From positions 16,926,001 to 16,990,000 of the forward strand of contig NC_046679.1 of assembly GCF_009870125.1 (NCBI RefSeq): DNA of 64,000 nucleotides, in the 5' to 3' direction. The notes under the pieces were generated by a model. It was not told the origin of the DNA. It did not search any database and saw only the letters and a list, made by a program, of their open reading frames with translations. The position numbers and the translations under genes were made by a program. Source of the stretch: Drosophila pseudoobscura. Its lineage: Eukaryota; Arthropoda; Insecta; Diptera; Drosophilidae. This document shows, in pieces, positions 23,401 through 36,200 of the stretch. Position 1 is the stretch's first letter; each line of letters begins with the position of its first letter.

Positions 23401-26400
23401 TCGAACACATCGAAAAGTCGTCACTCACCTAAAAATATCCACAGAGAGATCTCGATCTCGATAAATTGGGAAATTCCTTCTCCAATTTGGTTTATTTTTA
23501 TGTAAATCAATCAACCCAAGGAGAGATCCAGTCCGAAAGGCATGAACATTTTAGCTTGAACGGAATTCTATTAGAGGCAAATTCCTGTTCCTTTGTCTAG
23601 CCCACAAATTGCCGATAGATACAGGCACACACACAGACACAGACATACATATTTGTATCTATTTTTACTGGGGGGAAAATGCCAGAGAGAGAGAGCGACC
23701 GAGGATTGCCGCCGTCATCGTCATCGTCGCCTCCTCGACGTTGTCATAGCGTACGCAATTTCCTTCCTGCTTCTGCAGCAAATAGCTGTAATAATAAAAC
23801 CGACGATTTCTTCCAGCCACAGCCTCAGTCTCAGTCTTGGTCCCGGTCTCCAGTCCCAGGTCTCAGGTCCCAGGTCCCAGTCCCTGTTTCTGTCTCTGTT
23901 TGTGCCGCTGCCGCCGCCTGTTTATGGCCGAAGACTCTCTGGCCTGGCTGTAGGATGCGACAAGAAAAGCAGGAAAAACTCCTTGGCCGCGGCCACACAC
24001 AACCATCCACTACACACACACAAACACACAAACACACACTCACACAAACACACACTGTATCCACAGATACAGGCTGACAGTCGTTGTCCTATCCCACAGC
24101 ACAGATCGTTGTTGCCTCTGTGTGTGTGAGCCTGTGCCTGTTGCCTGCGCCTCTGCCTGGATGCCGATGGGATGGGGATCTCTCAGTTCAATGAACTGCC
24201 GTCACCTCTTGGGGCAGCAGCAGCGCCTTGCCTATGCCTTAGCCTACGCCTATGCCAGCGTCGACAGCGACTGCGACAGCGACTGAGAGTGTGGCAATCC
24301 TTTTACTTTGGATCTCTCGCATTGCACCCTTCACTTGATCTTTACTCTCTCTCTCTCTCTGTCTCTCTATGGATTCGGAATGCTGTTGAATGCCTCGCAG
24401 GAGTCCACGCTCTCAAGGGTTTCAATTCCAATTCCGTTTCAGATCTTCGCTTTGGCTTTGACTGGGGCTGGGGGCTTTGGGTTTCACTCGTCTTCGAGTG
24501 GGGATATGTAAACATCGTCGTCATCATAATCGCAGTCGTTGCCTGTGTGCCTGTGCCTGTGCCTGTGCCCTGGGTCTCTCTCCAAGGCTGTGCCTGTGCT
24601 GGTGGTGGTGCTACCGCTTGGATTTCAGGGATGGGGACATTTGGTGGCGACTGGGGGGGTGGGGGGTACGCGTATCCCTTTCCCTGGCTGCTCTTTTTTC
24701 CGTTTCGTTGGAATGCGCTGCTTGTTTACTCAAATGTATATTTGATCTTCTTCTGGGGTAATTTTTCCTCTATCCCTCCACTCTGTTGTTGGTGTTTCTG
24801 TGTTTCTGTGTTTCTTGAGATTGAGATTCAGAACTGGAGTGCACTTGTGTTTATCTGAAAAGGATTTTCAAGGAATCACCCCGCACAGCAGATTATGTAC
24901 TATATATACTATATATATATGTATTTTTCGCTGATACCATGATATTTCTGTGTGTGTGGGGGGGATCGTCGTGATGGCATCTACAAATACAGATGTATAT
25001 TGTGTATTTTTCTGTACAGTTGAGTTTGATTTAATCAAGAAAAGATCTGGCATGATCTGGTCAAGGCGTAGGCCTAGTGGAATCAGGGGATCGGTAGAGG
25101 TTGCCCCAAAGACTGACGTATCCACTCAAGACAGGATCAACTAAGGAATTGATATATTTCCAAAAAACCAACCATACAATACACTTTTCTATTCTGCAGA
25201 CTTTAAGCCTTTCCAACGCCTCGTTTCCAACACTTGCTCCCAAAAGGTACAGTCACCACCGGCAAAGCAAAACGCTCACAAGGATCGTGCAGGGTCCACA
25301 CCATCACAGACAAAGGGCCAACAAGAGAGGTTCACAAATATCAGGCAAACAAATCACCGAACCAACAGGCCAGGCCGCCTGCGGATGGGAGTTGGGGGCA
25401 TGAACGGGGACCGGGACCGGGCACCGGGCACAGGGTACCGGGTACCGGGACCTTCATATCCTCCATGCACGTACGATCGCTGGGCGATTGGCGATTATTC
25501 ATGATTTTATGGACTGGGTAGAAGGACATTAAAATTGCTTTTACGCCAACTCATCGAGGCCCAGAGGATCAAACTGGTTATGTGCTTTGTATGCCACTCA
25601 CAATCATTCGGGAGTCGGAGAGTCGAAGAGTCAGAGTCACAATCCAGCAGCCAGTCCTCTTTCCCCAGTCCACACAGTCCCACAGTCCCACAGTCCTCTG
25701 GGCAGGCCGCTCCTTTTCGACTTTCGACTTGGAGGAATCTGGAGAAACCAGTTTTGCTGTGGTACTGTAGCCGCGCCGCACCGCACCGCACCACACCGCA
25801 CTCTTCTACCTGTTGGTCGGATCGGTTCGGATCGGATCCCACTAAAAAAGGGATACTTGTGGGCAAACAAAGAACAAAGGAATACTCTCCTCGTATCGCA
25901 TGTTTATCCAAGTGTACGACGAGACGATTATTTGCCTTTTGACGCAATCCTTTCGTCCTCGCCACCATCGCTTCTTGACTGGGCTTCCATTTTTCTCATC
26001 ATTTTCTGTAGCCTTTCCATTCCATTCCTTTGGTTTGTTTTGTGTTTATTTTGGACCTCTGCGTACAGTTTCGAAAGTTATCCAGGTATTGGGCCATGAA
26101 ATTGGAGCAAGGAAAGGTGCAGAATGTTGGGGCATGCCTTTAGGCTCTGGCAGATATCAATCCAAAGCTGCCCTTGTCCTGATATGGATCCCCGTATAAG
26201 GCTGCTTTTTCGGTTACCAAAAGGACTGTCGATAACGCTACCCCCACCCGCCCCGAAGAGAGACTTTAATTTCGCGATCTGCATGTGGAGTACAATGCCT
26301 TTTGCGTAATGCAGGAATTTGTCAACGTACGAGTAGTACGAGTATCTGCTGAAGCCGTATCTGCCGTGATGTGCATATGAATGAGACATTTTCTCTTCAT

Positions 26401-26814
26401 AATTCACATAAAAAGTTCCTCGCGTTTTTTGCTGTCACTCTGTCGCTGAAGAGTGGGCCTGGATATGGCCTGGCCTGGAGTATGGGGTACGGGTATGGGT
26501 ATGGGTATGGGACTTGGTCTCGGTCGCGGTCCATTCTTGGCCCTGGCCCTCTCAACCTCTCATGGAGCACATGGAGAAAGGCACTCTGCAGAGTGAACTC
26601 TTTTTTTTTTTCATTTTCTTATTGTTCCTTTTGTTGTTCGCGAGTATTGTTACGGGAAAACTGTGTGCGCATGCGCAAATGCGATCCAAAAGAAGAGCAA
26701 AAGAGTAGAAGGAAGGAGTGCAAGAAAATTCAGCCCAACCACACACACAGTGTGGCAGGAAAAACAGAGCAAAAGGCCGCACAGAAAATGTAGGAAAATA
26801 TTGTGTGAAAATTG

Positions 26815-26841
26815 TGTCTGTCTGTCTGTCTGTCTGTCTGG
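26815..26841. repeat. (GTCT)n microsatellite
   Basis: About six GTCT units in non-coding DNA. Confidence 0.85.
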
Positions 26842-26926
26842 GCGGATAGAAACAAGTTGAATGCCCCACTCACTCATGGTAGGGTAGAAGAGGAGGTGAC
26901 GCTCGAGTAATGAAGGGTTTGCTAGG

Positions 26927-26941
26927 TCGTCGTCGTCGTCG

Positions 26942-26971
<30 letters not shown>
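26927..26971. repeat. (GTC)n then (CT)n compound microsatellite
   Basis: Five GTC units run straight into about fifteen CT units. Confidence 0.85.
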
Positions 26972-26977
<6 letters not shown>

Positions 26978-27674
26978 TGTCACTGTGGCTCCCTCTCCCT
27001 CTCTCTCTCTTCAGGGAGCTTCACCTGCTGGCAGGCCGGGGTTCAGTTGGGGCAGGCCGAGTTCTCAGGACTGCCGCCTGGGAAAGCACTTTAAATGGTT
27101 ATTCATGCCCGGCTTAGCTTTTCTTTTTCTCAAAGGAAATTGTCTTTGGCTCTTGATCTGTCCATTGCGGTTTGGCATGGTTGCTTTTGGCCTGGCTCTG
27201 ACTCTGACTTTGGCTGCAGGAAGCTGAAACGAAGCTAAACTGAGACTGAGATCTAGGCAACCACAATCATGGGGCTCCGCTGCTCCCCGTATACGTAATT
27301 CGTTAGACCAAGAAGGAACTCCGCACACAAACCACATTCACAGTCCAACTATCGGCTTGGACCAGGCAATGTCAGGCATCTGCTGTTTGTTGCAAATTGC
27401 TGAAGGAAACGCACGAGTGCCGCAGGAGAGAGCTGCCGCTTGCAACAAGAGCAACTAACACAACTACTGCTCTCTTTTGGTTCATTCAACTCCAGAGGCA
27501 CGAGGCACGAGACACGAGTCGCTTCCAGCTGGGGGGATACATAGAGGCATAGATGGATGAATGGACGTATAGATGGATGGATGGTTCTCTCTAGCTGCTT
27601 GGCTGACTGCAGTTGGCAGAGCAGCCAAGCTGTTGCTGTTGCTGTTGATGTTGCCACATCCAACTGGGAGGTAT

Positions 27675-27706
27675 GACCACACCACACCACACCACACCAC
27701 ACCACA
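27675..27706. repeat. (CCACA)n pentanucleotide tandem repeat
   Basis: About six copies of CCACA in a row. Confidence 0.85.
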
Positions 27707-30700
27707 TGCCACACGAGAACCAGAGAGGATGCCCAGGTTGGATGTGCGACTGGCCCCTGGTTTGGCCCGGCCCAGCCCAACCCAGTCCCCGGCGTGGCTG
27801 TGGCTGTGGCTACTACTCAAATTGCCAAAGCCAAAAGCATGTTTTACAAATGGATTTCATGTTCAGTGCGTTATGTTTCTTGGAAAGGATTTCTTTGGCC
27901 ATTTCTTGTCATGGCCATGTCTGGTTCGGGACTGGAGACTGCGACTGAGACTGCTACTGCCACTGCGACTGGGGCCTGTCCCGTCGATCGTCGTCTTGGC
28001 TGGCTGGTTATGAAAATAACTGAAAATGAAATGCGACAAAAGTCGTAAACATGAAGCATTCAAATGCTCCCCCAAATGCCGAGTCGTTGACATGCAGATT
28101 AAATAAGCTTTTCTCCAGAGAGAGGGAGAGAGAGGGATTACGGATTCTTGGGAACACACACACACACAGTCACACACATTTTTCAGATCCTTACAACTGC
28201 AACTGCAATCTCCACCTTGGTGGTCAGACTCTCGTCTCGTTGCAATCTCTACCATATCTAGGTCAAATGCATGTCAAAGTCATTAAAAACCGAATGAAGA
28301 ACAGCAGAAGCCGTGTACAATATCTCGACTCCTGGATCTTGGTTTCGGAGAACACCAGGAGTGCGTAATAAAATGCAATCAAAAATGACAACAAAAATCA
28401 TTTCATTTTACTACCTTTCCCACAAAACAAAATCGCTCACAAAATGTTTTATGTATCAGGAAACTCTGCAAAGGGTTAATGGACAAAGAGACTCGACCCT
28501 TTTTGGGGGTTTCGGAGGAAAATGTTTCCAGACCCGATAACGCGATAACATGCAACACGTACAACACATTTCGAAAGGAAGAGCACGGCCCACCCCCCAG
28601 GAAAGGCATTCTACGCGATTCATTGATCTACGAAACTGAGTGCAATGGAAGCTGTTACTTTAGTTATGGGAAGGAGGTTACTCTTTCGAGAGATGGTGTG
28701 CTACGCAAATACGATCTTAAGGATGCCACTGAAGGATATGTAGAATATTTTAGATAATCCTAAGAATATGATGCAAGCAAATTCTAGAACAAAGCACAGA
28801 TCCATATGAGCACAGGAAGATGTATGTAGGTGCGGCCTAAGAAAGGATGGAATCGAAAAAAGACGTATACATACATATGTATTTGGAAATCGCGAATCAC
28901 GCTCCCACAAAAACTATTTTCGAAAAATTAAAAGTGAAATCTTAAGGAAACAGATTATCTAAATTACAAAAATAATACTCCAAAATAATGATTACTTGTA
29001 TGTATTTTTGTTTCAAAACTAAAAATCATGTGGAGCTGAAAAAAAAAATTTATACATATCCAAAAAAATTGATTTAAGACGAACAAAGCCAAAAACAGTT
29101 TTTATTAAAAAAAAAGGTTTTAGTTTTATTAAAATATATTTCTCAAAATTAAATTTTTTTCTTAGACAAAAACGCTCTAATATTGAAATTATTAGAGTAT
29201 ACCCAAAGAGTTAGGGATAATTATAATTATAATAGTTAATAATAATAATTCATAACGTATTAAAAAAAAAAATTGTATTGTATTAAATAATTGTTATAAG
29301 TAATTTGATATATCATATTTTTGTCTCCGACAAATATCTTAAAAAGTTTACAAATCATTTTTAATTTGTGATTTTCAAAATTACGCTCTCTGGATTTCAT
29401 ATCGTTTTAAAACTTATTGCCTCTGCGATGGCGATAGCTCATGCGATAATTAACATCTTTTTCCCAATAATTTCGATAGTTTATAATAATTAATCGTTTT
29501 AAGACCCCGTTTCAGTAGGCCCTATAGTGCCGAAACGTACTGTACACAAAATGGAAGAGAATTGCAATCAAAAATTCAAGTCCCGTTTGGCAGGATGGGG
29601 ATCCACCGAACGAGGATCGATCGAATGACATATATTATTTAGCAAATTGAAAGTATTTCTCCACTTGAAAGTCTTACATTACAATTAATTCTCTTTCTTT
29701 CTCTCTCTCTCTCTCTCTCCATCTCTCTCTGTCCGTTTGCACCCTCTTGGTCCACGAAGCGAAGCGAAAGGGATATCTGTGGCGGTTATTGCTGCTTTGA
29801 GTTTCTTTATTTTTTCCCCCGTTTCTGGGTTGGGTCGGGCCCCGCGCTGTTGCACACACATTGGAATGCAAATCAAAAGTAAAGAAGTGCCAGAGGGGGT
29901 GGGGGTAAGGGTAGGGGGCAGAAAGAGGGCGGCAGCCAGGCTATAAAAGTATCCTCTGACGCTGGCACGAACACACACAAACGCACACAGATACAGAAAG
30001 AAGCGAATAAATAACTTCGCTTTGATCCCCCTTTCGTGTGGCATTCATTGCTCAGTGGATGGATACACACGGCTGACTCTGTGCCTCTCTGCGACTCTCC
30101 AGTGTCGGTGTGTGCCTCCAGTCGCGATCCTCGATCCAGTGATTCCCAGGTTGCCCTTGTCCCTGTTGTCCCGGCTCCCCATGCTGTGGCATTAGCAGTG
30201 ACTGCACCCTGTGGCGGCCCAAAGGCAGCACGTCCTCGCTTCGGATAGATGGTCGGTCTGGTCTCCTGCTCCGCGCTGGGGCTGCTGCTGGTGCTGGGGC
30301 TGGGGCTGGTGCCCGTGACTGGGAAGTGCTTGAGATTTCTTATACGAGTATGCATGCCTCTCTGCCTCTGCCTCCGCCTCTGCCTCCGCCCCTGCCTCTG
30401 GACTCCCCTGCGTGTGTCGTCGCTGAAGCTCCCCCAGTGTTGTTCTGTGTGGTGTGGTGCCTCCTCTGAGTGGCTTAAAGTGGCATAGCAGATAATGAAA
30501 GTCAATGTCTGTGCAAGGGTACAGGATATGCTGTTTGTTCGCTCCTCTCCTTTGCGCTTGGTTCCCTGTTTCTGTCTTCTCTCTTTCTGTTTTTTGTTTT
30601 CTTTTCTGCTCTTCTCTTTTTCTGTTTCTTTTTAGGGTAAATATACGAATATCTGTTGCTCAGACAAAGCCAGCTCTTTGTCTGCCCCTCGTTTGGGGAG

Positions 30701-31041
30701 AAGGGGTGGGGGGTGCGACGAGGTGGGAGGTAGGCTTGTTTGGCAGCACTGGAAATGGGGCGGCCCTGTTTCATTTTTCGTTGTAATTTCATCTCACAAT
30801 CTTTTCTTATTTCTCCATTTCCCTGTAATTACACACAGATCCTTGGAGATACAGTCGCCTCTATCCCTGCTGTGTACAGTGGCATCTCTCCACGAAATGC
30901 TCAAAAAATGTTCAAGAAAGTTAAGTCCCTGTCAGAAACAGTCGGATCCCTTCTATTTGCAGTCGTATCTCTAGCCGAAACAGTCGAATCCTGTCCTATG
31001 CATGGGGATCCCTGCTTAATATAGGCGGCCTATACTGCTTT

Positions 31042-31499
31042 CTACACCCAGAGAAAACAAATATTGGAATTTTAATATATGTACAATCTACAAACGTATA
31101 CGATTTTCGAAAAGAAAGTGAAATATTTGTATTTCATATCTCTCTATTATATAATAAAGTTTTGGATCGTCTTCCTATGTTTTACTTATATCGGCAAGAG
31201 ACGCGAGTGTGCAGTGGTCTTGCTCTCTAGTATTTGAAATAAATATATCGCATATTTGTATTTAAATAAATATTTTCATATTAACATAGGTTGACTTTAT
31301 TTTCTACAAATTTAATATATAATATTTATTTTAAAGTGTGCTTCCGACATCTTCAAACATTTTTGTAAAATCAAAAGTGAATTCTATTTTATTCAACTAT
31401 GTTTTTCAACTATGTTTTTATTTGAAAAAAGAATAATATTATTAACCCAATTTAGATATGGGTGTGTCTTTTTACTATGCCATTTTTCCCTGAGTGTAG
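31042..31499. mobile_element. AT-rich MITE-like element with 16-bp imperfect inverted ends
   Basis: The left end ctacacccagagaaaa and the right end (reverse strand ctacactcagggaaaa) match at 14 of 16 positions and face inward across about 458 bases of very AT-rich DNA with no open frame. The abrupt change in base composition at both ends supports an insertion. I could not see a clear target-site duplication. Confidence 0.45.
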
Positions 31500-32444
31500 G
31501 ATACAGTAGGATCCCGATCACTGTCCTCTACAGTCGCATCCCCTGGCCGAAACAGTGGGCTCCTTGAGTTATACATACACTGGGAAAGATACAGCCATGG
31601 TTTCGAATGTATTTTTATGTCAGGAATGTACATATGAATAGGTCAAGGACTATTTCGGAAAGTGGAATGGCATCCGTTTATTGTACCTTTGGGTTCCCTG
31701 AGCAAAGTAGTCAGATTCATGGGCTGTATTGTCACAGCCCTGTACACTCGTGTCCCTGCCCAGTCGAGTATTGAACCTCCAAACAAAGTACATATGTACA
31801 CATATGACTCTTTAAACATTATCCAATCGGTTGACATGTTTTATTTGCTTGTATTTCCACGGCAGTCAGCGTCCATCGGCCGACCAGGTGTTTGTGTCAA
31901 CGTCTACGTCTATTTGAAGAGGATCTTCCTTCGGCATACACATTCCTCGATGGGAAGACAAACAGACAGCCAGAAAAGGGAGATACGAGAGAGAGGAAAC
32001 ATGAAACGAAGAAGCGAGGAAGTAATGGCATCGGCGGCGGCAAGAAGGCAACCCTTGAGATACATAAACATCAAATTGTATCTAAATACGTCTCCGATTG
32101 ATCCTGCTGCAGGGCAAGGATCGACCTCGGAACGTGGGAGAATGGAGTAACGAAACAAACCCCTCTCCCTCCCTCCCCAGAGGGTGTGTGTGTGTGTGCG
32201 TGAAAGAGTTGAAAGAAGGATGAAGGATAATCAAGAGTCGACGTCAAGGGCCATTAAGTCGGGAGCCGGGCAAAGAAATCAAAATAAAAATGTAATTTAA
32301 AATTTGTTTCCCCCGCAGCAGCAGCCGCAGCCGCAGCCGCTCGCATGCCGGGGCATGCAACACGCTGGCTGATCATGGGAAACAGTTTCGATTCCCTTGA
32401 AACCAGTTGAGCGAGCCATGCCCTGATTGCGCCGGCACAGCCAG

Positions 32445-32481
32445 TCCAGTCTGTCCAGCCTGTCCAGCCTGTCCAGCCTGG
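32445..32481. repeat. 9-bp tandem repeat (CTGTCCAGC type)
   Basis: Three clean copies of the 9-mer plus a degenerate one, in non-coding DNA. Confidence 0.75.
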
Positions 32482-33262
32482 AGAGGGTGAAAGTTACTGG
32501 CCAACAGGTTGTGGGACTCGATTAGGGCTTGCAGGACCTGTGTAGGGTGCTCCCACACCCGCGACTCTTGGCAGGATAATCAACATCACACGGGGGTTGG
32601 TTGAGAGCGCTCACAGTCGGAGAAGCGTGTAAAATATGCAACAATGACTGTGGGAAGCAGCGGCACCAAGGCAACGCCGTGGAACAATAATTTTATGGTA
32701 ATTTCACGGATCTCCCAGGACCTCGAACTACTGGCTACTGGCTACTGGACCCTGGACACGCAACAGCCGGCGGTTCACACGGGGCCGCTGCGCTTGCCCC
32801 CGAAAGTGCTCTGTCATATCCGACGATCGAAGCCAAGGCCAAGAACGGGGCAACAACTGGGCACAGAGCCAGAGCAGAGAGCGACAGACATTTCCGGATT
32901 TAAGGGCCCAAATACGCGCCAGAGCTCCCCAGCAGGGCCGTCATTAGCGATGTTAGAAAAGAGTAGCATTAGACGGTGGCTGTTTCTACGGAAGTTCCCA
33001 CAAAAGACGTTTGATTATGACGCAACACAATTTTTGGGACAGTTGCAGGTTGCTACTGCAGACTGGGGCCTGCGCTCTCATGGGACGCTAATTAAAAAGG
33101 AATTTCTTCAGTTTTTCTCTTCGTTGTTTTTTTTACAGCCAAAGCCAAAGTCAACGGCAATTAGAAATGTCAGTGGGGATGCCAGATGGGAGAGAGGATG
33201 AGAGCTGTGTGGCAATCAGGAGAGTGCTAATTTAGTAATCACAAGTCAGTCGCAAGCTGTGA

Positions 33263-33288
33263 GGGGGGGGGGGGGGGGGGGGGGGGGG
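33263..33288. repeat. Poly-G run of 26
   Basis: An uninterrupted run of 26 G. Runs of this length are rare in fly DNA and hard to sequence, so the exact length is doubtful. Confidence 0.8.
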
Positions 33289-36200
33289 CTCAACCTAGAA
33301 AGTATGTTTAAGAACCGGTTGTCAGGTCCTCAAAACGATAAGCTCTTGGGGGCTATATCTGATGTGCATCTGCTGCCACGCCTTCCTCTCTCTCTCTCTC
33401 TCTCTAACGGTGTACAAAGGTGTGAAATTGTTGTGGCACTTGGTGTGGATCTCTCTGTTGTTGGATCAGGTGGCACCCTGCTGGATATCGTGAGAGCACA
33501 ATCAATCCTCCCCCAACCATACAAAAAAATATCCAAGCAGATCCAGAACCCCTCGATAATTTAGAGATCTTTTGTTTGGAGTTTTCCTATGGCTATGAAA
33601 GCTATGAAAGATCCCTTCCAGCAGCCAGTCATCATTCAGGTGTTTTCTATGAGATATTATACTCCTTTGTGACCAGGGTTTCTTCGGTGTGTGTGTTAAA
33701 AGTCATTTCTTTTCCTTTACAATACATTCAATGAAATCTTTATCGAGTGGAGGGGTTACTTTCTGATGATCGGTTGGTAAAAGGAAGCACCCCGAAGCCA
33801 AGGTGTTTCTGCCCAACTTAATCTCTCTTTCGATATCAAATGAAGTGCTATCCACACAATCTCATTCCCCATTTGCAAGGGAAAAACTCCTTAATCTTTC
33901 GAAAACTCCTCAATCTTCGCACCGAAAAAAAAGGGAGAAAATCGAAGACAAACTTGAATCCAAGCAAACAAAACATTAATATTCCCCAAAATGAAGAATT
34001 GGGAAAGGGAAATAGAGAAATGGAGAGAATCCTAAACTAATTTACAACACGTGTAATCGTTCGGAGGGGTCGCTGACCGTTCCCGTTCCCGTTTTCGTTC
34101 CTGGTTCCAGGCCAAAGGCAAACACACATCTCTCTAACCAGCCGCCTAGATTGACAATCGAGATTGAAGCAATCACACACACTCACTGGCGCACACTCGT
34201 ACAAAGTAACGAAGAAGAGGATGAAAAGCAGTAAAATAGGATGAAGAAGCAGCAGAGCGTAAAAAGGTAAGGAATCCATGGGGAAAGAGCGACAGGGGAG
34301 GGAGCCTACGGACAAATGGAAAAAAGTAAAGAGAAAAGAGAAGAGCCTACGGACAAATAGGGAGAAGAAAACCCAGAGAAGGCGCTGAGGAGGGGGTGGA
34401 ACAGGGATAGGGATAAGAAAGAAGGGGAGCGAGCATGGGGGGGGGGGAGGTAGTCATAAATAATTTTGTTTACACAAATGGTTCACGACAAAAGGCAACG
34501 GACTCCTGTTGGCCGGCCCAAAAACGAAGCGCTGGCTGACCCCGACCACCATATTTTTCTCTTTATTTCGATTTTTTTTTTTGGGTCAACGGATCCTACG
34601 CATTGGAGCTAAAAATAGAAACGATGATCTCAAGTTGTTTACGACAGAACACACGAGGCAGCGAGCTAAAGAGTTTCAGGCTCTCGGCGGCTCTGGCTCT
34701 CGTGGTTTAAGGGAATAGAAGACCGAATAGATTCCGAAATTCCGACTAACATGAAAAACATGAGCCGAGTGCGTGCTCCGTTTCAGGCAGAGTGGGCCGG
34801 GGACTGGTACGACTGGGAGAGGGGCGTATGTACGTTTGCTGTAAGCACGGCGGAGGAGCTGTACGAAAGGGGAGCTGTGCTGTACGCTGGCAAAAGGCTT
34901 AAAAGCCTCCAAAAGCAACAACAGGTAGAAATCAAATAGAAAATGGAATAGACAAAAGAAACCCAAGGCAACACAAAAAAAAAACAAGAAAAAGGCAAAT
35001 GGAGGAAGTGGCGAGGGCAGCCGCTGCCAGCGTCGGCAGCGAACCACACACACACACACACACATAGAGAGCATAGACAGGCACACTCAAACTCGCAGGG
35101 GAGCTCTGCTCTGCTCCTCAGTTTGTCTATGTGCACAGGCATTCCGAGTTTCATTTTATGTTTTGACCCCTTTTAAGTTCAAGAACCCTTTTCCTCACAC
35201 AAACACATACATTCAGAGGGCCAGCCAGGCCGAGCAGCAGAGCAGCAGAGCAGAGCGGAGCGCTCTCCACAGAGCTCTCCAACGGGGCCGACTGAGCGCG
35301 CGCGAGTGGCTCGTTAGAGATTTATAATGCAGGTCCCCCCAATGGCCAAGCCCCAAGACGTCGTCGGGCTTCGTTGGCGCTCGGCTTCGGTCGGGGCCGC
35401 ACCAACACATGGAGAGCCACCCCAAGAAGAGAGCGAGAGTCTCCAATGGAAAGCTCAGCTCAGTGGAGAGTTGGAGAGCTGCTGGAGCGCGCCGTGTGGA
35501 TTGTTATTGTTTTGAGGTTGGATTTTGTTTTGTTGTTTTTCTTTTTTTTTTGGCTTCGGGGTTGTTGTTGCTCGTTCTGCTGCTGCTGCTGACGTCGCTG
35601 CTGGCACTGGGCCGCGGCATGGATGGGCCTGGCCGCAACAAGTGTATTTCGACTTTTGATTTACGAGTGTATGCCTGCTTGCCTGCCCCACGCTTCTCCT
35701 GCCGCTCTTTCTCCTGCTTTTTGACGGGGGGCGGCGAACAGCATTATTAATTGATTGATGAAAACTAATTATGTTAATTGGCTAATGAAATGCACTGTGT
35801 CGTCGAGAGCAAGAGTTCTGTCTCAATTTTGACAAGCGAAGTGCGCCTGCTAGCTCGTCCCTCTCTCACTCCGTTATCTTCATCACTCCTTATATTTTTC
35901 CAGCATTGGTATTGAGTGACGTGACGGCGCAGAAGAAAATAAGCTTTTGATGCCCTTGAAGGAGAGGGTATGATGGTTTTAAGCAGCATCCTGTTGAACA
36001 GCAAGCTAAAAGTAAAATACTTAGTCATATGTATTTAACCCCTCGATAATTCTAAAACCACCATTGGAGTGATATTTTCTGCTTGCCCTTAAAGACCCAT
36101 TGCTGGTTGCAACATATTGAGGCCAGAAACAAACAAAAATATTCCCCGACAAGGCTCACTCGATGGATCTGCAAAGGGTATGTCTACTGTTTCGATTCTC

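Noticed and set aside
24172-24858. A 228-codon open frame rich in Leu, Ser, Cys and Trp
   Set aside because: It is a translation of CT-, TGCC- and GGTG-type repeats; the hydrophobic runs are repeat products, not membrane segments.
28479-28757. A 92-codon open frame with mixed composition, more protein-like than its surroundings
   Set aside because: No signal peptide, motif, splice sites or relative was seen, and it lies at the edge of an AT-rich block. A frame of this length is expected by chance in 64 kb.
32644-33201. A 185-codon open frame
   Set aside because: Composition and codon use look random, it covers a poly-T stretch, and no domain is visible.
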